From the NCBI GenBank assembly GCA_002700365.1, contig PADB01000010.1, positions 137,277 to 174,080 of the forward strand: a DNA stretch of 36,804 bases. Direction: 5' to 3'. Below, piece by piece: positions 25,962 through 33,453 of the stretch (its first letter is position 1; each line of letters begins with the position of its first letter). The notes beneath the pieces are model-generated. The model was given only the letters and a program-made list of their open reading frames with translations, ran no database searches and was not told where the DNA came from. The position numbers were made by a program, and so were the translations under genes. The DNA comes from Kordiimonas sp. Its GTDB lineage: Bacteria; Pseudomonadota; Alphaproteobacteria; Sphingomonadales; Emcibacteraceae.

Positions 25962-27704
25962 TCAACGGCCTTGGCTTCGCCACCGCGAAATCGAATCAAC
26001 GATAAAGCCTTCATCTTCTACTTCGATCTGCCAGTCACGTGAAAAAGCCGGATTTGTACTGCTGGGACGCAGATGGTCATCCAGACGATCAAACTGGATA
26101 CGCATTGGTGCATTGGCACCTTCTCCAACGACGATACCCTCCCGGTTTTGTAACGCTGACAGGGATGTTAATGCCCCTTGCGCACTTTCCGGCATCACAT
26201 GTTCTACAAAACGCTGATCCCGTTCATTATTCATACGCATGGCTATAATGGTTCCGCATTGGGAAAGTGCTGATTCTGAAACATCTGCAGGTCTTTGTGA
26301 TACCAAGCCTAGAGACACACCATATTTACGGCCTTCTTTCGCAATGCGCTCAATAGATTTTCGCGTAGATTCAAATTTAACCTGTTTGTCATTCGGGACA
26401 TAACGGTGTGCTTCTTCACAGACCAGAAGGATCGGGCGCGCATTTTCACCACGGCTCCATAAAGCAAAGTCAAACACCAGTCGACTAAGAACCGATACCA
26501 CCACATTGACAATCTCTGACGGCACCCCTGATAAATCTATGGTTGATACCGGTTTTCCTTCCACAGGGAAGCGCAGAATTTGCCCGATAATAGAGCGCAA
26601 ATTGTCATGAACCAACAACCCGGAAAACATGAAATTAAAACGATTATCGCGCCGCAATTCTTCAATCTTGGACCGCAGACGTAAAAAAGGAGTCAGGCTT
26701 TCTGCTTTCTCCAATTTACCCATTTCCACTTCCAGATATTCCATCAGAAATGTCAATTTATAAGGGACAGGCGTATCTACGGTGATTTTGTCTTTGCTGA
26801 CACCTTCCGCATTCGCAACACGCGCGTTGTGTATGGCCCGGCGAAGAATATCAACTTCTACCTCACGTTCCGCAGTCATACGACTGCCGATAAACATTTC
26901 CACATGTTCTTCGAAATTCATCAACCAGTAAGGTAATTGCAAATTTGTAATGTCGAAATGCTCACCACAGTCTGAAAACGCTTCTGCATATTCATTATGG
27001 GGATCCAAAATAAGGATATGACCATTGGGAAGCCGTTCTGCGATGCGGTGAATTAACAAGGCCACCGAACATGACTTCCCTGTCCCGGTACTACCCAGAA
27101 CGGCAAAATGTTTGCCCAGCATGCTATCAATTTTCACACTGGCCGGTGTCAAATGATGCGGGTAGATGGTACCGATTTGCATATGGTTACTGTCATTTAT
27201 ACCAAAAATGGCTTCCACATCGCCAACGCTGACTTCATAGACCTTGGCCCCCGGCATAGGAAATGCGGAAATACCGCGATCAAAGATCATCCCGGCAGGA
27301 TGGCGCGGGGCACGAATACCATGCCCCAGAAACTCAACGGTTAGAATGACATCTGCAGTATCACTGCTCGCATCCCCGACCATTTCAACAGTGCAGACTG
27401 TACAAAACACATACCCTTTATCGACCTTGACCTTCACCATCGCCCCGATCTGGCCCGCGGGCAGCATATCGTCGTCACTTTCATCCGTGATAAATCGCTC
27501 CAGCGGACAGCGCAACACAGCACCAGCACCGTTCACACGGGTAATATAGCCAATCGCCACTGGCACATCGACGTGTAACGAAACGTCTTGTGTCTGCTCT
27601 TGCGGCATTGCGCTGCTCTGTTGTTGCTCTAACATTGCTGTTTTATCATCGACCTCTACGTTGGCACGATGATTCCCTTCACGTAAGAAACGATCTTTCC
27701 ACAT
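25962..27704 (-). CDS. HerA-like ATPase (DUF87)
   Basis: This 580-residue HerA/FtsK-superfamily ATPase has an N-terminal HAS-barrel-like domain (IGYITRVNGAGAVLRCPLE), Walker A LGSTGTGKSCSVALLIHRIA near residue 200 and Walker B PILLVCEEAHRYVP near residue 420. These are followed by KSIERIAKEGRKYGVSLGLV and a C-terminal ISQCGT-like SQCGTIIAMRMNNERDQRFV. In archaea HerA acts with the NurA nuclease in end resection; no nurA is seen here, so the role is open. The ATG at 27702-27704 is preceded by an in-frame GTG and by AAGGG. It may share a transcript with the chemoreceptor gene. Confidence 0.85.
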   Translation of the reverse strand: MWKDRFLREGNHRANVEVDDKTAMLEQQQSSAMPQEQTQDVSLHVDVPVAIGYITRVNGAGAVLRCPLERFITDESDDDMLPAGQIGAMVKVKVDKGYVFCTVCTVEMVGDASSDTADVILTVEFLGHGIRAPRHPAGMIFDRGISAFPMPGAKVYEVSVGDVEAIFGINDSNHMQIGTIYPHHLTPASVKIDSMLGKHFAVLGSTGTGKSCSVALLIHRIAERLPNGHILILDPHNEYAEAFSDCGEHFDITNLQLPYWLMNFEEHVEMFIGSRMTAEREVEVDILRRAIHNARVANAEGVSKDKITVDTPVPYKLTFLMEYLEVEMGKLEKAESLTPFLRLRSKIEELRRDNRFNFMFSGLLVHDNLRSIIGQILRFPVEGKPVSTIDLSGVPSEIVNVVVSVLSRLVFDFALWSRGENARPILLVCEEAHRYVPNDKQVKFESTRKSIERIAKEGRKYGVSLGLVSQRPADVSESALSQCGTIIAMRMNNERDQRFVEHVMPESAQGALTSLSALQNREGIVVGEGANAPMRIQFDRLDDHLRPSSTNPAFSRDWQIEVEDEGFIVDSISRWRSQGR

Positions 27705-27832
27705 CACTCGAAACCCTTATATTTTGCAGTTATTTTACCCCGCTGCGGGTTAAGTTTTCCTAAAGTATTGGTTGAATTAAGCCGATCTTGGCAAAAACAG
27801 TCTTAAGTGAAGGAGTTTTCCCGTATCAGATG

Positions 27833-27861
27833 TTGACAAGAGGACACATCATCTCTATTTT
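27833..27861 (+). promoter_or_regulatory. Sigma-70 type promoter of rpmJ
   Basis: A perfect -35 TTGACA at 27833-27838 is followed after 17 bases by TATTTT at 27856-27861. It is 60 bases before the rpmJ start. Confidence 0.7.
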
Positions 27862-27921
27862 CCGCCGCTCATGAGCAAGGCTTAAGGCCTGAGAGAGAAA
27901 AGTAACGAGACGGGTAAACCG

Positions 27922-28047
27922 ATGAAAGTCGTAAATTCACTTAAATCCCTGAAAAAGCGCCATCGTGATTGCCGGGTGATCCGCCGCAAAGGCCGCACCT
28001 ATGTAATCAATAAAACGAACCGTCGGTTCAAAGCTCGTCAGGGTTAA
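27922..28047 (+). CDS. rpmJ: 50S ribosomal protein L36 (zinc-free form)
   Basis: L36 is the smallest protein of the large subunit. The 41-residue product begins [20 protein letters not shown] and ends NRRFKARQG, matching the alphaproteobacterial form with the [11 protein letters not shown] core. Only one of the four zinc-binding residues (a single Cys) is kept, so it belongs to the zinc-free type. It is outside any ribosomal operon, with its own promoter at 27833-27861 and terminator at 28089-28116. Confidence 0.95.
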   Translation: MKVVNSLKSLKKRHRDCRVIRRKGRTYVINKTNRRFKARQG

Positions 28048-28088
28048 TATATACTTTCGCGCAGATAACTGCTGCCGGATTGATAAAG

Positions 28089-28116
28089 AACGCGCTGTCA
28101 AACGGCGCGTTTTTTT
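28089..28116 (+). terminator. Rho-independent terminator after rpmJ
   Basis: The stem pairs AACGCGCTG with CGGCGCGTT (28089-28097 and 28103-28111, one G-T wobble) around TCAAA, followed by a run of T to 28116. It ends 14 bases before the HAD phosphatase gene. Confidence 0.9.
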
Positions 28117-28129
28117 ATAAACTGACAAT

Positions 28130-28771
28130 ATGACCACACTGAAAGCCAAAGCCGTTCTCTTTGATATTGGTAATGTTCTGGTGGACTGGCATCCCCGGCA
28201 TGCGTACCGCGATTATTTCCATAATAACCCGGAAAGGCTGGACTATTTCCTGACCCACATATGGTCAATGGAGTGGCACAGTCAGTTAGACAAGGGAATA
28301 TCTTTCGCAAAGGGTATCCATAACCTATGCTGGCAGCACCCTGCGTGGCATGACGCTATCACCGCCTATGACCAGCTATGGGATCAGATGTTTTCCCATG
28401 TGATCGACGGTAGTGTCGAACTCCTCGCCGATCTTAGCAAACAGGGCGTCCCCCTTTACGCGCTGACGAATTTCCCCGCTGAAAAATTCCCGGCCTTTGT
28501 CGAAAAATATGCCTTTATGCAATATTTTGAGGACCGCGTTGTAGTATCCGGCCAAGAAGGCCTTATCAAACCGGACCCGGCTCTCTTTCAATGTCTGATG
28601 GACCGATATAACCTAAAAGCTCCCGACCTCATCTTTATTGACGACCGGCTGGATAACGTTCAAGCAGCGCAGAAGTTGGGTATGGATGGCATTCACTTTC
28701 AAAACCCGGATCAAACCAGATCCACTCTCATAGACCGTCAGGTCTTAAGCATAACATCATTGCAAAAATGA
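28130..28771 (+). CDS. HAD-superfamily phosphatase (YihX-like)
   Basis: This 213-residue haloacid dehalogenase-type hydrolase has motif I as FDIGNVLVDWHP, with the nucleophile Asp but Gly-Asn in place of the usual DxD, as in YihX-type sugar phosphatases. Motif II is ALTNF, motif III is GLIKPDPALFQ, and motif IV is FIDDRLDNVQAA with the metal-binding Asp pair. The helical cap lies after motif I, with the LxxWSMEWHSQLDKG pattern. The substrate is unknown; glucose-1-phosphate or another small phosphoester is plausible. It follows the rpmJ terminator closely, so its promoter must be within or near rpmJ, or it depends on read-through. Confidence 0.88.
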   Translation: MTTLKAKAVLFDIGNVLVDWHPRHAYRDYFHNNPERLDYFLTHIWSMEWHSQLDKGISFAKGIHNLCWQHPAWHDAITAYDQLWDQMFSHVIDGSVELLADLSKQGVPLYALTNFPAEKFPAFVEKYAFMQYFEDRVVVSGQEGLIKPDPALFQCLMDRYNLKAPDLIFIDDRLDNVQAAQKLGMDGIHFQNPDQTRSTLIDRQVLSITSLQK

Positions 28772-28833
28772 AGACGCCACACACATAGACCGTACTCGCT
28801 GCGAAACGCTCCCGCTGGTCGTGATTTTGTTCG

Positions 28834-30300
28834 TCAATGATGTTTTTCTATGTGTCCCTGATAATGGGCATGTTCTTCGTTCACACGGGCAATGCGTAAT
28901 ACATTTGTTTTTCCCGGAGTCCCAAAGGGCATGCCAGCAGTAATCACCACCCGGTCGTCCACATCCGCCATTCCATGTACCAAGGCCAGGTGACAGGCAC
29001 GGTCGATCATATCCTGAAAATCCTGCGCATCATCGGTCTTTACACAATACAACCCCCAAACCAGAGACAATCGGCGTGCTGTCTCTTCACGCGGGGTCAA
29101 AACCAGCAATGGCACACTGGGTCTCTCACGCGCTGCCCGCAATGCCGTAGATCCGGAAGACGTATATGTCACAATCACCCGTGCCGATATTGTTTCAGCA
29201 ACACGCCGTGCAGCAAAACTGATGGCGTCCGCCGTGGTAGCCTCCGGTTCCGGCACATGTTCCTGTAACAATCGATGATAGAAAGGATCTTCTTCTACCG
29301 TTGCCGTCACACGGTTCATGACATCCACAGCTTCCACCGGGAAGTCGCCCGCCGCAGACTCACCTGACAACATCACCGCATCTGCCCCATCGTATACGGC
29401 ATTGGCGACATCAGAGACCTCTGCCCGTGTCGGAACAGGACTTGCAATCATCGTTTCCAGCATTTGTGTTGCGACAACCACGGCTTTCCCTGCGGCAATG
29501 GCTGCACTGATAATATGCTTTTGAAGGCCAGGTACTTTTTCCAGTGGCAGCTCAACCCCTAAATCGCCGCGGGCGACCATAATTGCGTCTGCCTGACCAA
29601 TGATCCATTCTAATGACTTGACCGCAGCAGGTTTTTCAATTTTTGCCAATACCCCTGCGCGTCCCGCGACCAGTTCACGCAGCTCTGCAACATCTTCTGC
29701 ACGCTGGACAAAAGACAGGGCGACCCAATCCACCCCTAATTGCAAAACCAGTGCCAGATCACGGCGATCCTTTTCCGTCAGGGCAGCCATTGGCAACACC
29801 ACGTCCGGCACATTAACGCCCTTACGGTCCGACAGCTTCCCCCCTACCGCAACACGCGTTATCAATCTATCGTTATGGACTTCGGTGACTTCCAATTTAA
29901 TTTTACCGTCATCTATCAATAACGTCATGCCGACTTCTGCGGCATCATATATTTCTGGATGTGACAAGGTGACACGATCACGTGTCCCTCTTTCCGGCGA
30001 TTGATCTAACTGAAACACATCACCTTTTGCCAGCATCACCGGCCCGTCATGGAATTCGCCAATACGTAATTTGGGCCCTTGCAAATCCGCTAATATACCA
30101 ATGGGTTGGCCAACTTCCTGCTCTACAGCACGAATAGTTTTATATAAGTGGGTGATTGTCTCTTCTGATCCATGGCTCATGTTCAAACGAAAAACATCTG
30201 CACCCGCCCTGTAGAGAGCCCGAATAGTTTCTATTTGGGTGCTGGCAGGCCCCAGGGTTGCCACTATGCGCGTCTTGCGTTGACGATGCGTTATCTCCAT
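28834..30300 (-). CDS. pyk: Pyruvate kinase
   Basis: Pyruvate kinase makes pyruvate and ATP from phosphoenolpyruvate in glycolysis. The 488-residue protein has TRIVATLGPAST, FRLNMSHGS, ADLQGPKLRIGEF, the catalytic lysine in LAKIEKPAAVK, the metal-binding MVARGDLGVELPLEKVPG, and QMLETMIASPVPTRAEVSDV followed by VMLSGESAAGDFP. The C-terminal allosteric domain follows (FAARRVAETISARVIVTYT, GTPGKTNVLRI). It is convergent with the HAD gene and divergent from the amidohydrolase gene; I see no good promoter. Confidence 0.97.
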   Translation of the reverse strand: MEITHRQRKTRIVATLGPASTQIETIRALYRAGADVFRLNMSHGSEETITHLYKTIRAVEQEVGQPIGILADLQGPKLRIGEFHDGPVMLAKGDVFQLDQSPERGTRDRVTLSHPEIYDAAEVGMTLLIDDGKIKLEVTEVHNDRLITRVAVGGKLSDRKGVNVPDVVLPMAALTEKDRRDLALVLQLGVDWVALSFVQRAEDVAELRELVAGRAGVLAKIEKPAAVKSLEWIIGQADAIMVARGDLGVELPLEKVPGLQKHIISAAIAAGKAVVVATQMLETMIASPVPTRAEVSDVANAVYDGADAVMLSGESAAGDFPVEAVDVMNRVTATVEEDPFYHRLLQEHVPEPEATTADAISFAARRVAETISARVIVTYTSSGSTALRAARERPSVPLLVLTPREETARRLSLVWGLYCVKTDDAQDFQDMIDRACHLALVHGMADVDDRVVITAGMPFGTPGKTNVLRIARVNEEHAHYQGHIEKHH

Positions 30301-30489
30301 GACCCCCCCATTACGATGATCTCACACTCACAAAACGCAATTTGCGCTGCATTCATTGCTGGAAAGAAGATTGTCCGGATCATTGCCACTTGCAACCTCG
30401 ACACCCCTGCTCTATCCCTGTCAAAAAAGAGTATCGGCCTTTCCAACAGTATACAAGGTCATTCATATCGATAAAAAGGTCGTCCATTA

Positions 30490-31275
30490 ATGCAGGGTCA
30501 GGACATGAGCAATCATCCCTTTACAATATTAAATGCCAATGGACAGGGGGACTTGGTATTAATTTGCGATCATGCCAGCAACCACATTCCACCAGAATAT
30601 GATAATCTTGGTCTGGAACAAGAATTGCTCAAACAACATATTGCCTATGATATCGGGGCCGCAGAACTTACCCGCAACCTTTCGCAAATCTTCGATGCCC
30701 CGGCTTTACTCGCTGACTTTTCCCGCTTGCTGGTTGATGTGAACCGCACCCCTGACTCTCCGACCCTATGCCCCCAGGTCAGCGATGGGATCGATATCCC
30801 CGGCAATCAGGACATAAATAACGCAGAACTGCAGACGCGGTTAGATCGTTTTTATCACCCGTATCATGATGCCGCTGGCTTATTGGTCCTCAAGAAAAAA
30901 CAACAGGGGCGTGTCCCTCTGGTACTGGGGATACACAGTTATACCCCTATTATGAACGACACCCCGCGCCCTTGGCATGCAGGTATGCTATGGGATAAAG
31001 ACCCCCGTTTAGCGATGGCACTGATTGAAGCACTGGAAAACCATGGTTATCACGTCGGCGATAATGAACCTTATTCCGGCCGCGAACTCTTTTATACCAT
31101 GGACCGACATGGTGCAGCTCACGGTTTTCCGCAGGTTACTGTCGAAATCCGTCAAGATGAAATAGATCATGCGCAAGGCATTTCAAAATGGACTGCGATT
31201 ATGGCGGATGTCCTCAAAGAAGCCTTAAGACACCCTGAACTGGCCATAGCCCGAAAATATTCGCCTCAGGAATAG
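30490..31275 (+). CDS. N-formylglutamate amidohydrolase family protein
   Basis: This 261-residue protein belongs to the N-formylglutamate amidohydrolase family, which in histidine degradation releases formate and glutamate. Visible motifs are LICDHASNHIPPEYDNLGL, a family hallmark, then DFSRLLVDVNRTPDSPTLCP, GIHSYTPIMN and QVTVEIRQDEI, which match the metal-dependent peptidase-like fold. No hut genes are near, so its actual substrate is uncertain; many alphaproteobacteria carry this orphan form near pyk. The start is the ATG at 30490; an ATG five codons later has AGG closer to it and may be preferred. Confidence 0.88.
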   Translation: MQGQDMSNHPFTILNANGQGDLVLICDHASNHIPPEYDNLGLEQELLKQHIAYDIGAAELTRNLSQIFDAPALLADFSRLLVDVNRTPDSPTLCPQVSDGIDIPGNQDINNAELQTRLDRFYHPYHDAAGLLVLKKKQQGRVPLVLGIHSYTPIMNDTPRPWHAGMLWDKDPRLAMALIEALENHGYHVGDNEPYSGRELFYTMDRHGAAHGFPQVTVEIRQDEIDHAQGISKWTAIMADVLKEALRHPELAIARKYSPQE

Positions 31276-31410
31276 CCTTAAGCATTATTCTGATCTTCAT
31301 CCATATCATTAACTAAAGCTACTTTTCCATCTTGAGATTCATCCTCACCATGGCTATGGTGCGCGCGATTGTAAAATTGACATACTAAAACGCAGATCGG
31401 AGTTTTTTAC

Positions 31411-31662
31411 ATGACTGAAGTAGGTGGTATTGCCGCAGACGCTTTACGTTCATTCATCGAACGTGTTGAACGACTGGAAGAAGACAAAAAGGCTATCGCC
31501 GATGATATCAAGGATGTCTATGCGGAAGCTAAGTCAACCGGTTTTGACCCGAAAATTATGCGTCAAATTGTCCGCCTACGGAAAATGGAATCACAGGACC
31601 GTCAAGAGCAGGAAGCACTGCTCGACCTTTACACGCATGCACTGGGTATGGACAGGGGTTAG
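31411..31662 (+). CDS. gapR: GapR-like nucleoid protein (DUF2312)
   Basis: This 83-residue protein has the DUF2312 pattern: an N-terminal [18 protein letters not shown] coiled coil, [17 protein letters not shown] and [11 protein letters not shown]. In Caulobacter the DUF2312 protein GapR is an essential nucleoid-associated protein that clamps overtwisted, AT-rich DNA ahead of replication and transcription. The family match is strong, and function is taken from the Caulobacter protein. CGGAG lies nine bases before the ATG. TTGACA occurs at 31377-31382 but is too near the start for a -35. Confidence 0.9.
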   Translation: MTEVGGIAADALRSFIERVERLEEDKKAIADDIKDVYAEAKSTGFDPKIMRQIVRLRKMESQDRQEQEALLDLYTHALGMDRG

Positions 31663-31799
31663 CAGTATTCTGCATACCCCACCTTTTCTACTCTCATAAA
31701 GCTTCCACGGCATATCCTGACCGCGTTGACCACTTTCGTGTCAAAACGCGCATCCCCCGCCCTTATGGCTCTGAAAACAGAAACACTTTATGACGGTCT

Positions 31800-33290
31800 T
31801 TAATCGTCCAAGAGACCAATTTCTTCAATTTTACGATAAAGCGTTGAACGACCGATTCCCAATCGCCGGGCAATTTCAGACATATGCCGGTCATATTTCT
31901 CTAATGCATATTCAATAATATCCGCTTCGACTTCGCTTAATTTACGGATATCACCATCTTCATTAAATAAGCGCACAGGTATATTGACCTCACTATCCGC
32001 ATAGACCGCACCCCTATCATTCTGGTGCCCATTGCCTGATACGCTCTCGACATCCGAAGACAGCATCACTTTGTCAAACGGTGATCGTTCCAGGGGGAGG
32101 AACTGGCGGACAGCCGACTGAATTTGCGGAAAATCATCCGCTCCCATTTCATCGCTTTCCGACAGGATAATCGCGCGGAATATCGCATTTTCTAGTTGGC
32201 GGACATTGCCCGGCCAGTGATAACCTTCTAACAGGGCGACCGCCTCGGCTGTGATTGTCTTGGTCCCACGCCCTTCTGCTAAAGCAATATGGTCAATAAA
32301 ATAATCAATCAACAAGCGAACATCCCCAAGGCGTTCGCGCAGGGGCGGCAACGTTATCGGAAAAACATTGAGACGGTAATATAAATCCTCACGAAAGGCT
32401 CCAACCTCCACTTGCGACAACAAATCGCGATTTGTCGCGGAAATCAGACGCACGTCAACTTTGATCGGATCGCGCCCGCCCACAGGGTCGACTTCGCCTT
32501 CCTGTAGCACCCGCAATAACTTCACCTGCAAATCCAGGGGTAATTCACCGATTTCATCCAGAAACAACGTTCCGCCATCGGCTTCTATAAATTTGCCATC
32601 ATGCTTTTCTGTCGCACCGGTAAACGCGCCCTTTTCGTGTCCGAATAAAATGCTTTCTACGAGATTTTCTGGAATCGCGCCGCAATTCACGACAACAAAC
32701 GGCTGGCCGGCTCGGTCGCTCGCCCCTTGTATCGCTCGTGCAAAGACCTCTTTACCAACACCGCTTTCCCCTTCCAATAGAATGGGTACATGACTGGAGG
32801 CCCCCTTTTGCGCCATACTGATGGCTTTCTTCATCACCTCGCTCTCACCGATTAAATCTGCGAAGCTAAACTGTCCATCCCATTTACGCGTTAGGCGGGA
32901 AACCTCATCACTTAATTCATTTAATTTCAAGGCATTCCGCACCGAAACAATTAAACGATCAGGTGAGACAGGCTTGGTAATAAAGTCGGTGGCTCCGGCA
33001 CGCATGGCCTCCACCGCAATATCGACACTACTGTGCCCGGTCAGTACGATAACAGGTAAATCGGGCTGTAAAGGATGAAGCCGCTGCAAAACCTCAATCC
33101 CCCCCAGACCGTCCATCAGCAAATCCAGTAACACGATATCTACTGCTACACGATTACGACCAGAGAGCAAATCCAATGCTGCCTCCCCATTTTCGGCCGT
33201 CTGGGTATAGTACCCGGCTCGGTCAAAAATGGTTTGCAGCATCTTCCGCTGCATATCGTCATCATCAACTATAAGAATTGATTTGGGCAT
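31800..33290 (-). CDS. Sigma-54-dependent NtrC-family response regulator
   Basis: This 496-residue response regulator has three domains. The receiver has acidic residues in ILIVDDDD and phosphorylation site Asp56 in VLLDLLMD. The AAA+ domain (about 145-375) has Walker A GESGVGKE, the sigma-54-contacting GAFTGA loop, and GGTLFLDEIGELPLDLQVKL. The C-terminal Fis-type helix-turn-helix is HMSEIARRLGIGRSTLYRK. It activates transcription by RNA polymerase with sigma-54 after phosphorylation. The start at 33290 is preferred over an upstream frame extension because it begins exactly at the receiver (MPKSILIVDDD). No histidine kinase gene is adjacent; a 6-bp inverted repeat at 33330-33346 lies upstream. 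Confidence 0.94.
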   Translation of the reverse strand: MPKSILIVDDDDMQRKMLQTIFDRAGYYTQTAENGEAALDLLSGRNRVAVDIVLLDLLMDGLGGIEVLQRLHPLQPDLPVIVLTGHSSVDIAVEAMRAGATDFITKPVSPDRLIVSVRNALKLNELSDEVSRLTRKWDGQFSFADLIGESEVMKKAISMAQKGASSHVPILLEGESGVGKEVFARAIQGASDRAGQPFVVVNCGAIPENLVESILFGHEKGAFTGATEKHDGKFIEADGGTLFLDEIGELPLDLQVKLLRVLQEGEVDPVGGRDPIKVDVRLISATNRDLLSQVEVGAFREDLYYRLNVFPITLPPLRERLGDVRLLIDYFIDHIALAEGRGTKTITAEAVALLEGYHWPGNVRQLENAIFRAIILSESDEMGADDFPQIQSAVRQFLPLERSPFDKVMLSSDVESVSGNGHQNDRGAVYADSEVNIPVRLFNEDGDIRKLSEVEADIIEYALEKYDRHMSEIARRLGIGRSTLYRKIEEIGLLDD

Positions 33291-33329
33291 TCTGCCTGCT
33301 ATCTTTCCGGTGCTATTAAAACCTCTATA

Positions 33330-33346
33330 TGTCCCAATACGGGACA
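33330..33346. promoter_or_regulatory. Inverted repeat upstream of the response regulator gene
   Basis: TGTCCC-AATAC-GGGACA is a perfect 6-bp inverted repeat, 40-56 bases before the regulator start and in the divergent promoter region with pepF. It may be an autoregulatory operator, or a hairpin in the leader. Confidence 0.35.
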
Positions 33347-33359
33347 AAAGTTAAAAAAG

Positions 33360-33389
33360 CTGAAATTCTTGGAGAAACACCTATATAAA
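33360..33389 (+). promoter_or_regulatory. Predicted promoter of the M3 peptidase gene
   Basis: CTGAAA (33360-33365) and TATAAA (33384-33389) are separated by 18 bases, 64 bases before the pepF start. The -35 is a weak match. Confidence 0.4.
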
Positions 33390-33453
33390 GGGGTAATTAA
33401 TCATCAGAAGTTGCATTTTAATGCCAAAATAGTCGCGTCAGGATTTAGAAATC

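Noticed and set aside
30342-30602. Cys- and His-rich frame (CIHCWKEDCPDHC) that looks like a small zinc-binding protein.
   Set aside because: It has no ATG or ribosome site, and it overlaps the first 110 bases of the well-supported amidohydrolase gene in another frame.
31377-31382. Perfect TTGACA before gapR, a possible -35.
   Set aside because: A -10 at normal spacing would fall on the ribosome site and start codon, and no TATAAT-like hexamer is there.
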